21,822 nt of DNA from Acanthaster planci (taxonomy: Eukaryota > Echinodermata > Asteroidea > Valvatida > Acanthasteridae). The notes below the pieces were generated by a model, which was not told the origin of the DNA, searched no databases, and saw nothing but the letters and a program-made list of their open reading frames with translations. This document shows, one piece after another, positions 8,752 to 18,428 of this stretch (the stretch's first letter is position 1; the number at the start of each line of letters is the position of its first letter). A program made the position numbers and the translations under genes. The stretch lies in NCBI RefSeq assembly GCF_001949145.1, contig NW_019091781.1, positions 11,394 through 33,215 on the forward strand, given 5' to 3'.

Positions 8752-10291
8752 TGAACACATTTTAACGTGCCCTGTGTTGGTTGTTAGTCGGACAGCCGCA
8801 CGGGTGCAACAAGTGGATATGTGACAAACTAGAAAATGAATGAAACTGTGTACAAATAAAGTTTGTCGAAGTCATCCCATGACGGATGAAAGGGAAAGTC
8901 CCAAAATTGGAAGCTTTACATAGAAACCCAAGCATGTGTGTAAACCGTTTTATTATGATTATAAGACTTTTACTAAATTATAATACTCCCATCATAACAG
9001 GACAATCCAACACAACATAATTTTTTCAATTACATGATTGTACATATGCTTGAAGAGGTGTTTTATTCTTTGTCGCCCAAACTGTAATACAATAACTGTT
9101 GGTACTATTAGAAGATATTCCCACAAAACAGTAGTGATACATGAGAAAAACACAAATATAATCAAAACATTCACAATGATGTTACACTGAGGCAATGATT
9201 TGGAAGACATCCAAACAACTCCTCAAAGAATGTTCAATTTTTATTGATGTCCACAAACCACAGAAAACGAGGTGAACCCTCGCCCCGTGTTCGTGGATGC
9301 CAAACAATGTGTGTAGCCATTGCTTGTAGCCATTGTTTGGCATGCACGCATGCTTATTATAAAACATTCGAAACTAGTCTAATAAAGAATGAAGTTATCT
9401 GTTGTGGAGATTCTCAAACGTACGGCAACCTTTGCCACAGAAAAAAGGAAATTAGACAGAAACGCATGTACATGTACGTGTAACCCCAGGGTCGATCAAG
9501 AAGCAGCAGCTGCGACGAAACAGCCTTTTCAAACAGTGACACTTTTTAAACCCAAATCCACATGCAGTCCCCAAGACCTTGGGAAGTCATTTCATTGAGT
9601 GATAAACACAAGGCCCTCCCCAAATAAAGAGAGATGAATGATCTCAAGCCCATGACCAGACCGCCTCCACTGGGGGAATGCCTGAACCACAGACACTTGC
9701 CTGAACAACTTCCAATGTGTGAAATATCTTTCTACTACTGTAATGAAAAAAATAAGATCAGTCTTGGCTTCCTCTGGACAGATTTTAATGGTTCAAAAAG
9801 TGTTTTCGGAAAACTTTTCGTGATTTTGTATTGCTGACAACTTCCTTTCAACCAAGAAAAACTAAAATTTCTCCAAGTTATGGTGCGTGACATTTCTTTG
9901 CCAAGGGTAGTTAACATTTTATATTATAGACCGTACTGCGAAAAACGCTCCCTCGGGAAGCATGTCTTCAAGATGGCAAATACCATACCAACCAGAGTGA
10001 ACAACAGGCCTACTATACTGGGTTTGATTTTTGTAGCAACTAGTAATCATCAGTACGGGGACATTTTTCACTCAAAAAGCTTGCAGAAGTGAGAAACCAA
10101 ATTGAGCGAGGTGAACTTCCACGAGTAATTGGGTTCATGAAAGGGCTCTTAATTTATTTACTGACAGTTAATCGACGCATACATGCTAATTTAGCTGTTT
10201 CCATAATCATTAAAAATATGTATGCACACTTTTAGCATCCACGTCAACAGCGTCAGGTCCGGCTGGACCCAGGTTGACCATTGATGATTAA
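8752..10291. other. Intergenic stretch, no gene supported
   Basis: The stretch starts just past the proposed LTR end. AATAAA at 8855-8860, followed by GTTTGTCG, could serve as a poly(A) site for transcripts leaving the element. The rest is AT-rich. Open frames near 9244-9483, 9389-9598, 9634-9837 and 9880-10092 are short, have no recognisable motif, and are at chance length. A hairpin lies at 9297-9343. Confidence 0.55.
9297..9343. repeat. 13-bp perfect inverted repeat, 21-nt loop
   Basis: ATGCCAAACAATG (9297-9309) and CATTGTTTGGCAT (9331-9343) are exact reverse complements. The loop holds TGTAGCCATTG, which repeats again overlapping the right arm. No element boundary is visible around it. 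Confidence 0.8.
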
Positions 10292-12054
10292 TGGTTTATT
10301 CACATTAACCATACTCATGATGGTGTGCACATACTCATTTACACCAAAGTGCATGCACCCTGTACTAAAGTCACAACATGTCTGAAACATGTTGAAGAAA
10401 CCTGCGATGAAACTTTCAGAAAAAAGTACCTGACGAGGTGACATGCAAGAAGGGGACTCCTACCCAAGTAAAAGAAAAAAATCATAGTCATAGTTGGTTG
10501 GACTTCTATCGTGATAGTGTGCCTTCAAGTTCACGTAGCACCATCAAAAGACCAGAGACTGGCAAAGATAGTTTTGGTGATCCATCCCTCAAAGAAGATA
10601 GTCCTGCCATTGGAATGTTATCCGATGACAAAGTTGTTAGATTCACAATCGTGTGATGTTTATGATGATTTAACAGAGTTTTCCGTCTGTGAAGCCAACA
10701 ACAGCTCAATTCACATACTGGATAAATCAGATGAACCTGAAGCAATGAGAGTTCCTCTTAGCCCAATAAGTATAAATTTACCTTCTCCACGAAATATAAG
10801 TCAAAGTATGAAATCATTAAGTGGCAAGGAAAATAAGAACATCAGACATGCATTAAAGAGAAACAGAACAGAACATAAAAGAGACAAAATACCTGATCAT
10901 TGTAGAGAATGCCCCGAGCATCACATGAAGAAAGGGAGATCATGGATCGCAATTATGAAGTTGCCCTCAGATTATGGCATCGTTTCAAAAGCCTACATAC
11001 ATGTACATATATAAGGACAAGTGGTTGGTTACACATTGCACAATGACAAAATCTACTTCTCCTGCCCAAATATTCTTAAAATTGCTGGGATAGAAATAAA
11101 TAAAGGCTATTAAAAAATTGACAGGATTTTAGAGCAGAATTTTTCAAATGGTCCAGCAGCTTTTTTGATGCAAGGAACTAAGCGATCATGGATACTGAAA
11201 GATGCTCTGCTGGCTATTCTGAAGCACAAAATTTTCTATAATCGAGCTAAAAAAGAGATTGTCGAACACGCAATGCTCAAAATTGGAAACGAAACGTCAG
11301 TTAATTTTGCATGTGATTCTTCGAATTCACATATACTTACTGATCCAGAAGACAAAACTGACAATGTGAATGTGAATGGAAATGGTCACATCACATTGTG
11401 TGGACTCATTGTACAATATGTTTTACTCCATGATGAAATATATCTGGTGTTTGAACAACCTTTTAAATATGTTGGCTTTCATGAACACATAAAGAGGAAC
11501 TCATGGAAGTATATATATAAATTTATGTTTAAAAAAGCATGGACATTACCCAGCTACATCATTTGATACTTGTACAAAAAGACATAAAAAAAAACTTTTA
11601 AACTTTGAAGGACTTACAATTTTATTAACAAAACTGAAAATTGGGAATAAACTGAGAAAGTCAATAATGCATACAAAATTAAGAACAGAAATAAGGAAAC
11701 TTGCTAATACTCAAATACAGACAACACCCAAAAATCATGCCAGCACTTCTGTGGAAGACATTGTTAAAAAGCAATTTTGGGGCAATAAAAAAGAATTTTT
11801 GAACTCCTTTGCTTCGAATGAAAATATATTCTAGAAAGAGACCTAAGAGTGTTAAACTTTTGGGCAAATCAAATGACTGCCTGGTAGTTCTGATAGAAAA
11901 ATGCAAGTTCTTTACATTTGGGGGATTTTCAAGAAACATCTTTGCCTTTTTGTTGCCCAACAGATGGCCACACCACAAAAAGAAACTTATTGGAAACTAC
12001 ATGTATATCACACATTGTAAAATCTCAGCGCTAACAAAAAGCCTCCTTGGATGA
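10292..12054 (+). pseudogene. Decayed long reading frame of unknown family
   Basis: A chain of adjoining plus-strand open segments covers about 1.7 kb. Frame 2 is open at 10292-10441 (YTKVHAPCTKVTTCLKHVEE). Frame 1 is open at 10438-10656 (Ser/Pro/Lys-rich). Frame 2 then runs from about 10511 to 11566, broken only by TAA near 11012 and 11111. Frame 0 follows from about 11541 to 11834 (GHYPATSFDTCTKRHKKKL), and frame 1 from 11809 to 12054. The 167-codon uninterrupted piece (10511-11014) and the persistence of frame 2 across two stops exceed chance for AT-rich DNA. Visible traits are a Ser/Pro-rich N-terminal part, a Lys/Arg-rich region, CRECPEHH, and a hydrophobic CGLIVQYVLL. No transposase or enzyme signature is recognised. 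It could be a dead mobile-element gene, or a host gene whose introns I cannot place. No function is assigned. Confidence 0.45.
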
Positions 12055-13066
12055 TGCATGGAAAGGTACATGTACATGTAGCATTAAATGGCTTGCGGTT
12101 TTCGATAATCTTCCTTTTGTTATGAATTTCCTGAGCTTGCCATAGCACAGTGGGCAACAAGGTGGGTTGCGGTGGACCGCGGCGGGCTTCTAGAGTTGGG
12201 AGGGTAGCACCCTAATTTACATAACAATAGCCCAGGACACAATGGAGGATTTTTAATGTGTCCCAGCCAGAAATTTTGCGCCACTTGGCGCCGCATCCAC
12301 TGGATGTATTAGAGGAGGATAAGAGGTGCCGGCAAGCACACCGGCGAGTCGCGGTGTGCCCATAAAGCATAACATGGATGCCTTGCCTTAGGTGATCCGG
12401 TGGTTTTCTTTTTCTTTTTAATTGCATTTTTAAATTTGCAATTCAGTACCAAGTATCATCCATATAAGATAAAACTTTTTTCCTCTAGCTTGCAGCATTT
12501 CTCCCAACAGCAGTTTAATGACAGAGCTACCAACAGCCGTACCATTGCTTTACACATGATTCTGCTGCTGGAGCCTTGTGTAAAGTTAACAAGACGAATG
12601 CGAAACCGACAATGAGGTATTAAAATGTAACAGTTTTGTGGGATGAAAACTACCAGCCAAAACAGTATTATTACTTATAATTAGGTAGTTTTAGTTAAAG
12701 CAAAATGCTGAAAAATATTACAGTATGGAAAACATATGTTTCTTTAAAATGGAATTGTCAAAATGCAAGTTGTTACCAATTACCGATATTACCGGATATT
12801 ACCGGTAATATCAGCACAAAATTTGACTAAGACCAAATATTATTGATATTACCATGTTATTACTTCAATGATATTACCTGTGTGATACTATAATCGTTAT
12901 AACTTATTTTAGAAATTGGTCATGCATTGAGGTTATAGGACCAGATACTACTTACTTTTATAAATTCACTCAGCATACTTAAGGCCAATTTCGACCAATT
13001 TGTGAATTGGCATGTGATGCATCATTTGTCCAAAATTTCAAAGTCCATATGTTACTGTAAAAACCC
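12055..13066. other. Intergenic; GC-rich patch and GATATTACC repeats
   Basis: There is no convincing gene. TACATGTACATGTA lies at 12067-12080. A GC-rich patch (about 12150-12390) is open on both strands for 40 to 70 codons without motifs. From 12781 to 12880 the unit GATATTACC recurs in degenerate form. The remainder is AT-rich. Confidence 0.5.
12795..12812. repeat. 18-bp perfect palindrome in GATATTACC repeats
   Basis: GATATTACCGGTAATATC reads the same on both strands. It lies next to further GATATTACC copies at about 12785 and 12845-12879, some of them degenerate. Confidence 0.85.
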
Positions 13067-13350
13067 TGTTGAAACCCAAACAATACCCAGTAACAACAGG
13101 GTAATAAGAGATAATGTGGGTAATCAAAAATGTTCGACTTGGTTATAACAGAACGAACTTGAGTAATAACAGAAAAACCACTGTCAGACTGAAAACAAAA
13201 TCCTGTCCACAAAGTTTCTGTTATTACCATGTTGAAACCCTAATTTTAACTGCAATGGGGTAACAAGAAATAATGCCGGTGATAAAAAATGTTTGACTGG
13301 GTTATAAAAGATCGAACTTGAGTAACAACAGAAAGATCCTGTCATCCGGG
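13067..13350 (+). repeat. Two diverged direct repeats spaced 163 bp
   Basis: Copy 1 (about 13067-13190) and copy 2 (about 13230-13350) both start TGTTGAAACCC. They share in order GGTAATAAGA/GGTAACAAGA, AAAAATGTTCGACT/AAAAATGTTTGACT, GGTTATAA, CGAACTTGAGTAA and AACAGAAA. They are clearly homologous but carry many substitutions and small indels. GGTAATA/TATTACC words occur here too, as in the palindrome region upstream. This may be a degenerate tandem satellite or part of a MITE; the unit is unrecognised. Confidence 0.75.
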
Positions 13351-14514
13351 AAAACGACAGGCTTAGTGTGTGTATGCAGTACTTGGGACATGACTTGTAA
13401 CTCCATTATTTTCTTGTTTAGAAAGCTTTCCTACTTTATTTATGCTTTAGAATGATTTTGATAATTTGTTAACGTCAGAGCAGCTTTTAAGGTGTGTTCT
13501 CCACATATTGGGCCAAGTGCTCAGTGGCACACTAACTTTGTTAATTGGAGTTTGCAGCAGACAAAGCATGTCGTTTTTCTGTTGTTTAAATTCAACTGTT
13601 GATCACACCTTACATGTATCTATTTCCTACATGTAGTTGGTCCCCTACAGTCACAAAATGACCTAGCTATACTTTTAAGACCAAGGTCGTCTGTTACCAT
13701 AGCAATCCTGCCCCCACAGGACCTCAGTTGCCTTAGGAATGTCATATTGCCCCTTGGGACTTTCCCTCTGGCTCTGCTCCGTTTTAAACCACTGCACCTT
13801 ACATTCCCTTCCATGCACTCCTGCTGCATGCACATTGATCACTCCAGGCTCTGAGCTCCACTTTGAAAACCATATTCTCTCCTTGTTAGCAGTACCCCCA
13901 ATGTGGTAAGTGCATTTTCTTTCCATTTTTCACAGTTTACACATAATGACAATGTCTTAATTGTATTAAATAATAAATACAAGCACGTTGGGCATTAGTT
14001 TATGAACAACACAACTTGTTTAGGTTCTTCTCATTGCTTTGAACTCGAAATTGAAGAAAGGCAAGCATGTCATACACACGTACATCAAAATCTTTTAGAA
14101 CTTCACCAGAAGTCAGCTCTATGTCAGGATTGGATAATGGCAAGAGCAAAAACACTGTCCCCGACAGGCCTTGACACTTAAGAATAAATTTCTTCTTTCC
14201 GTTCAGGCAAGTAATACTTAAGGACAATTTGCCGGATGGTCACAAATTTTTTTCTTAAAAAAAAAGGGTCCATTTAGAATAGCAGTCAGCAAATGTACCT
14301 TTGATTTGATTTCCTCTTCATGAAAGCTTACAAAACAGCTATGTGGTTACAAATTGTAACCTTAAAATATACTTGCGTATATTAATGCACGCTGTGCATT
14401 TTAACAGGACACCTTTCCACATAAGGGAAAGTGCGTATAAACTGTAAAATACACTTGAGTCTGGGTACCAAACCTCATGGCATGCAGCATGTAGCTGTGA
14501 CTTCAACGTTAGTG

Positions 14515-14575
14515 AATTTTGCCTGGTACATGTACTTGTGTATATACTTTTTTATATATGACACCAGGCAAAATT
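14515..14575. repeat. 13-bp perfect inverted repeat, 35-nt loop
   Basis: AATTTTGCCTGGT (14515-14527) and ACCAGGCAAAATT (14563-14575) are exact reverse complements around an AT-rich loop. It resembles a very small foldback element. Confidence 0.8.
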
Positions 14576-15112
14576 ATCAAACGGTTAAGAAATAGACATT
14601 GCTTGAACTTGTATGAATGATGCATCAGAGTCGTGAGCACTCTCTGCACATGCGCAATAGTCGGGGCGACAGTTAGCCGGTCTATGATAATCGTCAATTT
14701 TGTAACATGTTTCTAAAAGTGTACACAACCAATTCACCTCCTCTCACCCCTCACCCTCCCGGTGTGCACTTGGTACACTCGTTAAAATGATGACAAAAAT
14801 GGATGACCCCTAAGGCCCGCCCATAGAGGTACACGTACAAGTAGGTGTGATTCCTTTACATTGAAAATTGCTTATTTGGGGAACGGTCAAACAAATTTCT
14901 CACTTTACATTCAAGTAATGTTTTCATAAGCAACAGGTGTCCAGTAGACTTTGCGATGAATTGGAATGAAAGAGCCACTTAATTCCAATCATTTAGCATT
15001 TGGTTGGATGCATTGATGTCTCTCGTTATGGTAGGAATGGACGAGTTGATTTAGCATTTTTGTGCGTATGTTGTAGAAGCCAACAAGTGCTTCAAAGTAA
15101 TTGGCGGCAGGT

Positions 15113-15339
15113 CAAGAGAAACAAAGTGAGGCGTCCTTTCAGGCATAGAACACTAAGAGTTAGATGTAACGAAGTGCCAAATGATTGGGGATTAGCGGCA
15201 GATCCGACAAACTTTGTCATTGTGACTCGTGCCCAGCCTGGCTATTATGAGAAGAACTGGATAAAGGCAGTCAGATGCAATTGTTACTTTGCAACTCCGG
15301 GGAGGTAATAGCAGCGGAACAAGAGAAACAAAGTGAGGC
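15113..15339 (+). repeat. 20-bp exact direct repeat, 207 bp apart
   Basis: CAAGAGAAACAAAGTGAGGC occurs at 15113-15132 and again at 15320-15339. The flanks diverge after a few bases. It may mark target-like or element-internal repeats. Confidence 0.85.
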
Positions 15340-15450
15340 ATCATTTTTGCTGGCTCATAATTCATTACTGACGTAGAGGTGCAATTGTCAAAGTCTCACT
15401 CTCAGTTAGATGGGAATATCATGCTACAGTTGATATTATAACACAGGCAG

Positions 15451-15483
15451 AATGAATGAGCTATATGAATGAATGAGCTATAT
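15451..15483 (+). repeat. 17-bp tandem duplication, two units
   Basis: AATGAATGAGCTATAT occurs at 15451-15466 and 15468-15483, separated by one base. Confidence 0.85.
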
Positions 15484-15655
15484 TGAGTGTATCAAGTGGT
15501 AACCCCTATTGATCTTATAAAATGAACAAGTTGGTCAGAAAATGTGACCTTGGCATCCAGCATGGAAATTCCAACACCAAGCATAAAAGCACCCAAATTG
15601 TTAAGGTCGCATCATCCAACCAGCAGCATCTGGATCTGGCCATACATGTAGCTTT

Positions 15656-15784
15656 ATGACCTATGACAGGTTTTGTAGGGAAGTGCTATGGAGCCATAAC
15701 ACTACTGTATCATGGTGCCAGAACACTGGCTTAATTGCAAGCAGCATGCCATGTCCAAACTGTGGTGAACCCATGGACAGGTGA
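15656..15784 (+). pseudogene. Zinc-ribbon ORF resembling a Merlin-type transposase N-terminus
   Basis: An ATG opens a 42-residue frame (FCREVLWSHN at 6-15, then SWCQNTGLIASSMPCPNCGE at 19-38) that ends at TGA 15782-15784. The pattern of a short helical start, a GL(I/L) turn, then C33-x2-C36 followed by GEPM is like the N-terminal zinc ribbon of Merlin/IS1016-related (ISXO2-like) transposases. Those use it before a DDE catalytic domain. Here the second Cys pair and the DDE core are not visible, so this is a fragment. Its last codons read ACAG^GTGAAC, a fair 5' splice site, so it could also be an exon of a host gene derived from such an element. A 154-codon frame without ATG overlaps it (15735-16196) and shows no known motif. 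The family call is from pattern memory only. Confidence 0.4.
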
Positions 15785-16302
15785 ACCCTACAGGAGAAAC
15801 ACTGCTTATTGGGGAATGCACTTTGTCGGTCTTTCTGCAGATAGGATACCAGTCAACTCTGTAGACATTATACACAGAAATGATCTGGACACTGACAGGT
15901 TTTCCACTGAAATACTAATTTTCGATGTAAATGGGTGTTTCTATAAATATGGAGGCCGATACTACAATCTGGCGATTGATATGCATTTCTCAATAATGCA
16001 CAGTATATTTAAAAGACTAGCCGTTTTTGTCATTGTATTTTATTTACCTATGTATCATTCCATAATTCTAATCCCCTATTTTGGAAAACAGTCTTCANAC
16101 AAAGAGGAATTTTACACGCAGAAAGTCATGGTGTCACTACATATTTTGTGGAAATCACTACCCGGGCAATACCAAGACTTACACCCCTCTCAATAGTTAG
16201 GTGGGGAAAGGTTAGGAAAAGTCACGGGAGTTCGATCAGGTGATGCATGGCAGTTAGTAGAATGATCAAATCACATGATTTCTGAGACATTCTTGCCACA
16301 AC
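15785..16302 (+). other. Unexplained open stretch, no identified gene
   Basis: One plus-strand frame stays open from 15735 to 16196 (about 154 codons, crossing the N at 16098). This is long for this base composition. It begins without ATG, includes an aromatic and hydrophobic segment (near 16010-16080), and has no recognised domain. It may be a remnant of the transposase-like gene at 15656 or a chance frame. The last 100 bp may be promoter or 5' leader for the exon at 16303. Confidence 0.3.
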
Positions 16303-16394
16303 ATGGCGAGCCAAATACACTGTATCTGAATCATCTGCCATAAACATGGGTCAAAGAAGGAAAAATCATCCGAAGAAGAGGTCACAAAGTACAT
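16303..16394 (+). other. Possible first exon ending at a strong splice donor
   Basis: ACAT^GTAAGC at 16391-16400 is a strong donor. ATG codons lie at 16303 (stops after eight codons at TGA 16327-16329) and at 16346 (open to the donor, Lys/Arg-rich MGQRRKNHPKKRSQ). Splicing to the acceptor at 16832 keeps either of two non-ATG frames open, but takes the 16346 frame into a TAG. The exon may therefore be largely untranslated, or the real acceptor differs. Confidence 0.3.
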
Positions 16395-16831
16395 GTAAGC
16401 CTGTACATTTTTTTTAAAAGATATCCACCTTGAATGATGTTTGACTCTTAGTAGGGCCTATAATTTGGCCTGGCATTTACTTTCTCCTGGAACCACTATT
16501 TGTATTCGTTTTATGAGAATGGAAATTAAGTGTGCAACGGAATTGCATCCCAAATGTAGGATTCACAAACTTTCATAACTGAGCGTCGTTATAACAGTGT
16601 CTTATAGAATCAAAGTTCTAAATGAACAGCTACTGTGTTTTAGTCTCTCTTTTTTGCCATTAATTGTTCGTGGCCTTTTGTCTTTTTAATCCGTTTAACC
16701 TAGTTATGCATGAGTCGGTCTCATCAGCTCATTATACTCATGCATATCTGTGTAGTGATGACAACAAAGAATTATGATTTTTTTTTAAAGTGTCCAAATT
16801 GAGTGTCGTTATCGCTTTTTTATTCATTCAG

Positions 16832-16951
16832 CACTACGATAGACAATGTTCCCAACACCCAGCCAAACGTGATGCCCAATGTACATGTACAGGCGGTATT
16901 GCGGACGGCCATAAGGGAATATTTAGATATCCGAAATCCACTGATCGACCA
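16832..16951 (+). other. Probable internal exon, 120 bp
   Basis: The stretch is preceded by TTTTTTATTCATTCAG and followed by GTAAGT, both good splice sites. Its length is exactly 40 codons. Two frames are fully open: one Cys-rich (CSQHPAKRDAQCTC, then GIFRYPKSTDRP) that would join the next exon in phase, and one helix-like (AVLRTAIREYLDIRNPLID) that would not. The Cys-rich frame is favoured because of phase with 17752, but it has no ATG. No domain is recognised; a loose similarity of the FRYPK segment to THAP fingers is not enough to call one. Confidence 0.45.
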
Positions 16952-17751
16952 GTAAGTTCCCCATGATCATTCCAGAATTGTTTTTAGTTATGACTCGAAA
17001 AGCAAGTTAAAACTAGAGAGAAGTGTTTGTCATCATGACGTCATCCCTTTGCAAGAAATCTTGCATCCGGGTCTTTGTTGGTTATCACTTTTGGAACGAT
17101 CAAACACTGCAAAGTTACAAAAATTGTGGCTCAAAAACGTGTACAAAGTCAATGGGCTATAAACTTGTTTGCAGAAACACTGCTCCTTTAAGTTCATGTC
17201 ACGTGATTTGCGCTTAAACTGAACAATTTTTATGAAATATTACTTCATAAGCCCAGGCAGGTGTAACCGTAATTCTGCAATAGTGCCCTCATAGCCTGAA
17301 TTAGGACAGTCCGAAAACTGTGTACAGTCTGTGTACAAAGTCTATGGGGAAAAATTAATTCTTAAAAAAACAATAATAAATAAACTCCATAAGTTATCAC
17401 TGTGAATTTCTTCTAGGACCGTCCTTGGATGATTGTTTAATGGTCTGCCAAGTTTGAAGTCGATCAGATTTAGTAAACTGCCAAAGTTGACGGGTGGAAA
17501 TTGAGTTGAAACAGAAAAAAAATATAAAAAAATAAAAAATAAAAAAAACAATGCCTGTTTCGGCGAAGTTGCCGAAACAGCTAATTATGCTGTAATTCAT
17601 TTGCTGTCTAGGTCCGGTATACAAATTACCATAGTTTGATCGTACATGTTCATTTTTTCTGATGAAGAGGCAAAGATTTGTTCGTCATGTGGTGCTGCAA
17701 GCACCAAGGCTTTCTTTTCTGATTCTGTATGTTTGTTTGTTTTTTTTGCAG
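16952..17751 (+). other. Probable intron with repeats and a hairpin
   Basis: This lies between donor GTAAGT (16952) and acceptor TTTGCAG (17751). It contains GTGTACAAAGTCAATGGG (17139-17156) and a near copy GTGTACAAAGTCTATGGG (17331-17348). An A-rich low-complexity run at about 17512-17550 and a hairpin at 17555-17580 follow. This arrangement suggests an embedded small repeat element. Confidence 0.45.
17555..17580. repeat. 10-bp perfect hairpin after an A-rich tract
   Basis: CTGTTTCGGC (17555-17564), the loop GAAGTT, then GCCGAAACAG (17571-17580). The stem is GC-rich and directly follows an A-rich tract, so it is able to fold in RNA or as a cruciform. Confidence 0.85.
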
Positions 17752-18171
17752 GAACGCGAGATGGAATGGAAACAGGAACGGTTTAACACGAAGCTGGATT
17801 TGAGGGACGACGATGAGGATGGGGACGAAGACAACGACACCGATCCCAGGAACACCAACGTGTTTGTTATCTCTGTCCCTTTCACGGAGATGTTGTCACC
17901 GCCCGATATTGTCCTGACTCGTAAGATATCCTTTCAAATTCCTTAAAATAAAACATAAGAGGTCGTGTATACGGTTTGTATAATTCGGTCTCACTCTTTG
18001 GGAACATCGGAAAACCAGTCAATGCAGCAACAAAAATTTAAAATTGTTCTCCATATTTGCTTTTGTTTTGCAGAACAACTTCAGCATACTGCAATGCCCC
18101 ACAGCCCCAACCTGATGGCCCCTACCAGCCGGATCCCCATATGCACAGAAAAATTATTAACTGTACAGTAA
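17752..18171 (+). CDS. Spliced 3' end of an unidentified gene (two coding exons)
   Basis: Exon 17752-17920 follows a strong acceptor (TTTTTTTTGCAG) and ends at donor GTAAGA. Exon 18074-18171 follows TTTTGTTTTGCAG. Joining them keeps one frame: an acidic, charged region (DLRDDDEDGDEDNDTDP), then a hydrophobic stretch (VFVISVPFTEM), then a Pro/Ser/His-rich tail ending at TAA 18169-18171. If translation begins at the ATG at 17761 the product is 85 residues; upstream exons (16832-16951) may add to it in phase. AATAAA at 18202-18207 fits as poly(A) signal. GC content and codon use rise in the exons relative to the introns. No domain is recognised and the role is unknown. The acidic tract suggests a nuclear or chaperone-like protein, but that is speculation. 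Confidence 0.5.
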
Positions 18172-18201
18172 TGATCTGTTTGTAAATGGTTTTATGATCT
18201 G

Positions 18202-18207
18202 AATAAA
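18202..18207 (+). terminator. Poly(A) signal AATAAA
   Basis: AATAAA lies 31 bp after the TAA of the two-exon gene, the expected range for a short 3' untranslated region. Confidence 0.5.
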
Positions 18208-18428
18208 AACGAATAAGAATGAGAAAATGTACTGAAATGAGTCAGTTGCCATAATTCCTACATGTGTCTCCCATTCTAATACATGTACTTATATTTACCG
18301 TCTTGTTTTATGTTAACAGTTTTGCAACGCTAACATGTCTGAGATAACTCATAGGTCAGGGATATTTCTATTTCTTGCGCATGAAACAATTGAATACCAA
18401 GGGTAACCGCTGTTCTTTGTTTTAGGTC

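Larger units (their letters stand above)
13351..15655. other. Intergenic stretch, no gene supported
   Basis: The stretch is AT-rich with a hairpin at 14515-14575, TACATGTA words, and two short direct repeats near 15113-15483. About 102 codons are open on the plus strand at 15000-15308, without an ATG at the start and without motifs. Near 13739-13915 both strands are open for 55 to 80 codons and a GTAAGT follows at 13915, but nothing ties these into a gene. Confidence 0.5.

Noticed and set aside
12212-12427. GC-rich frames on both strands as a gene
   Set aside because: The open length follows from base composition, and no domain or start context supports either strand.
13675-13926. 83-codon minus-strand frame and an overlapping 58-codon plus-strand frame
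   Set aside because: Both are open only moderately long, contradict each other, and carry no motif. The GTAAGT at 13915 alone is not enough.
16303-16394. TGA at 16327 read as selenocysteine in a small protein
   Set aside because: No supporting stem-loop element or conserved context was seen. An upstream short ORF or untranslated exon is simpler.
16832-17920. THAP zinc finger spanning the FRYPK segment and the next exon
   Set aside because: Cysteine spacing and the Pro-to-Trp distance do not fit the THAP consensus, and no C-x2-H end is visible.
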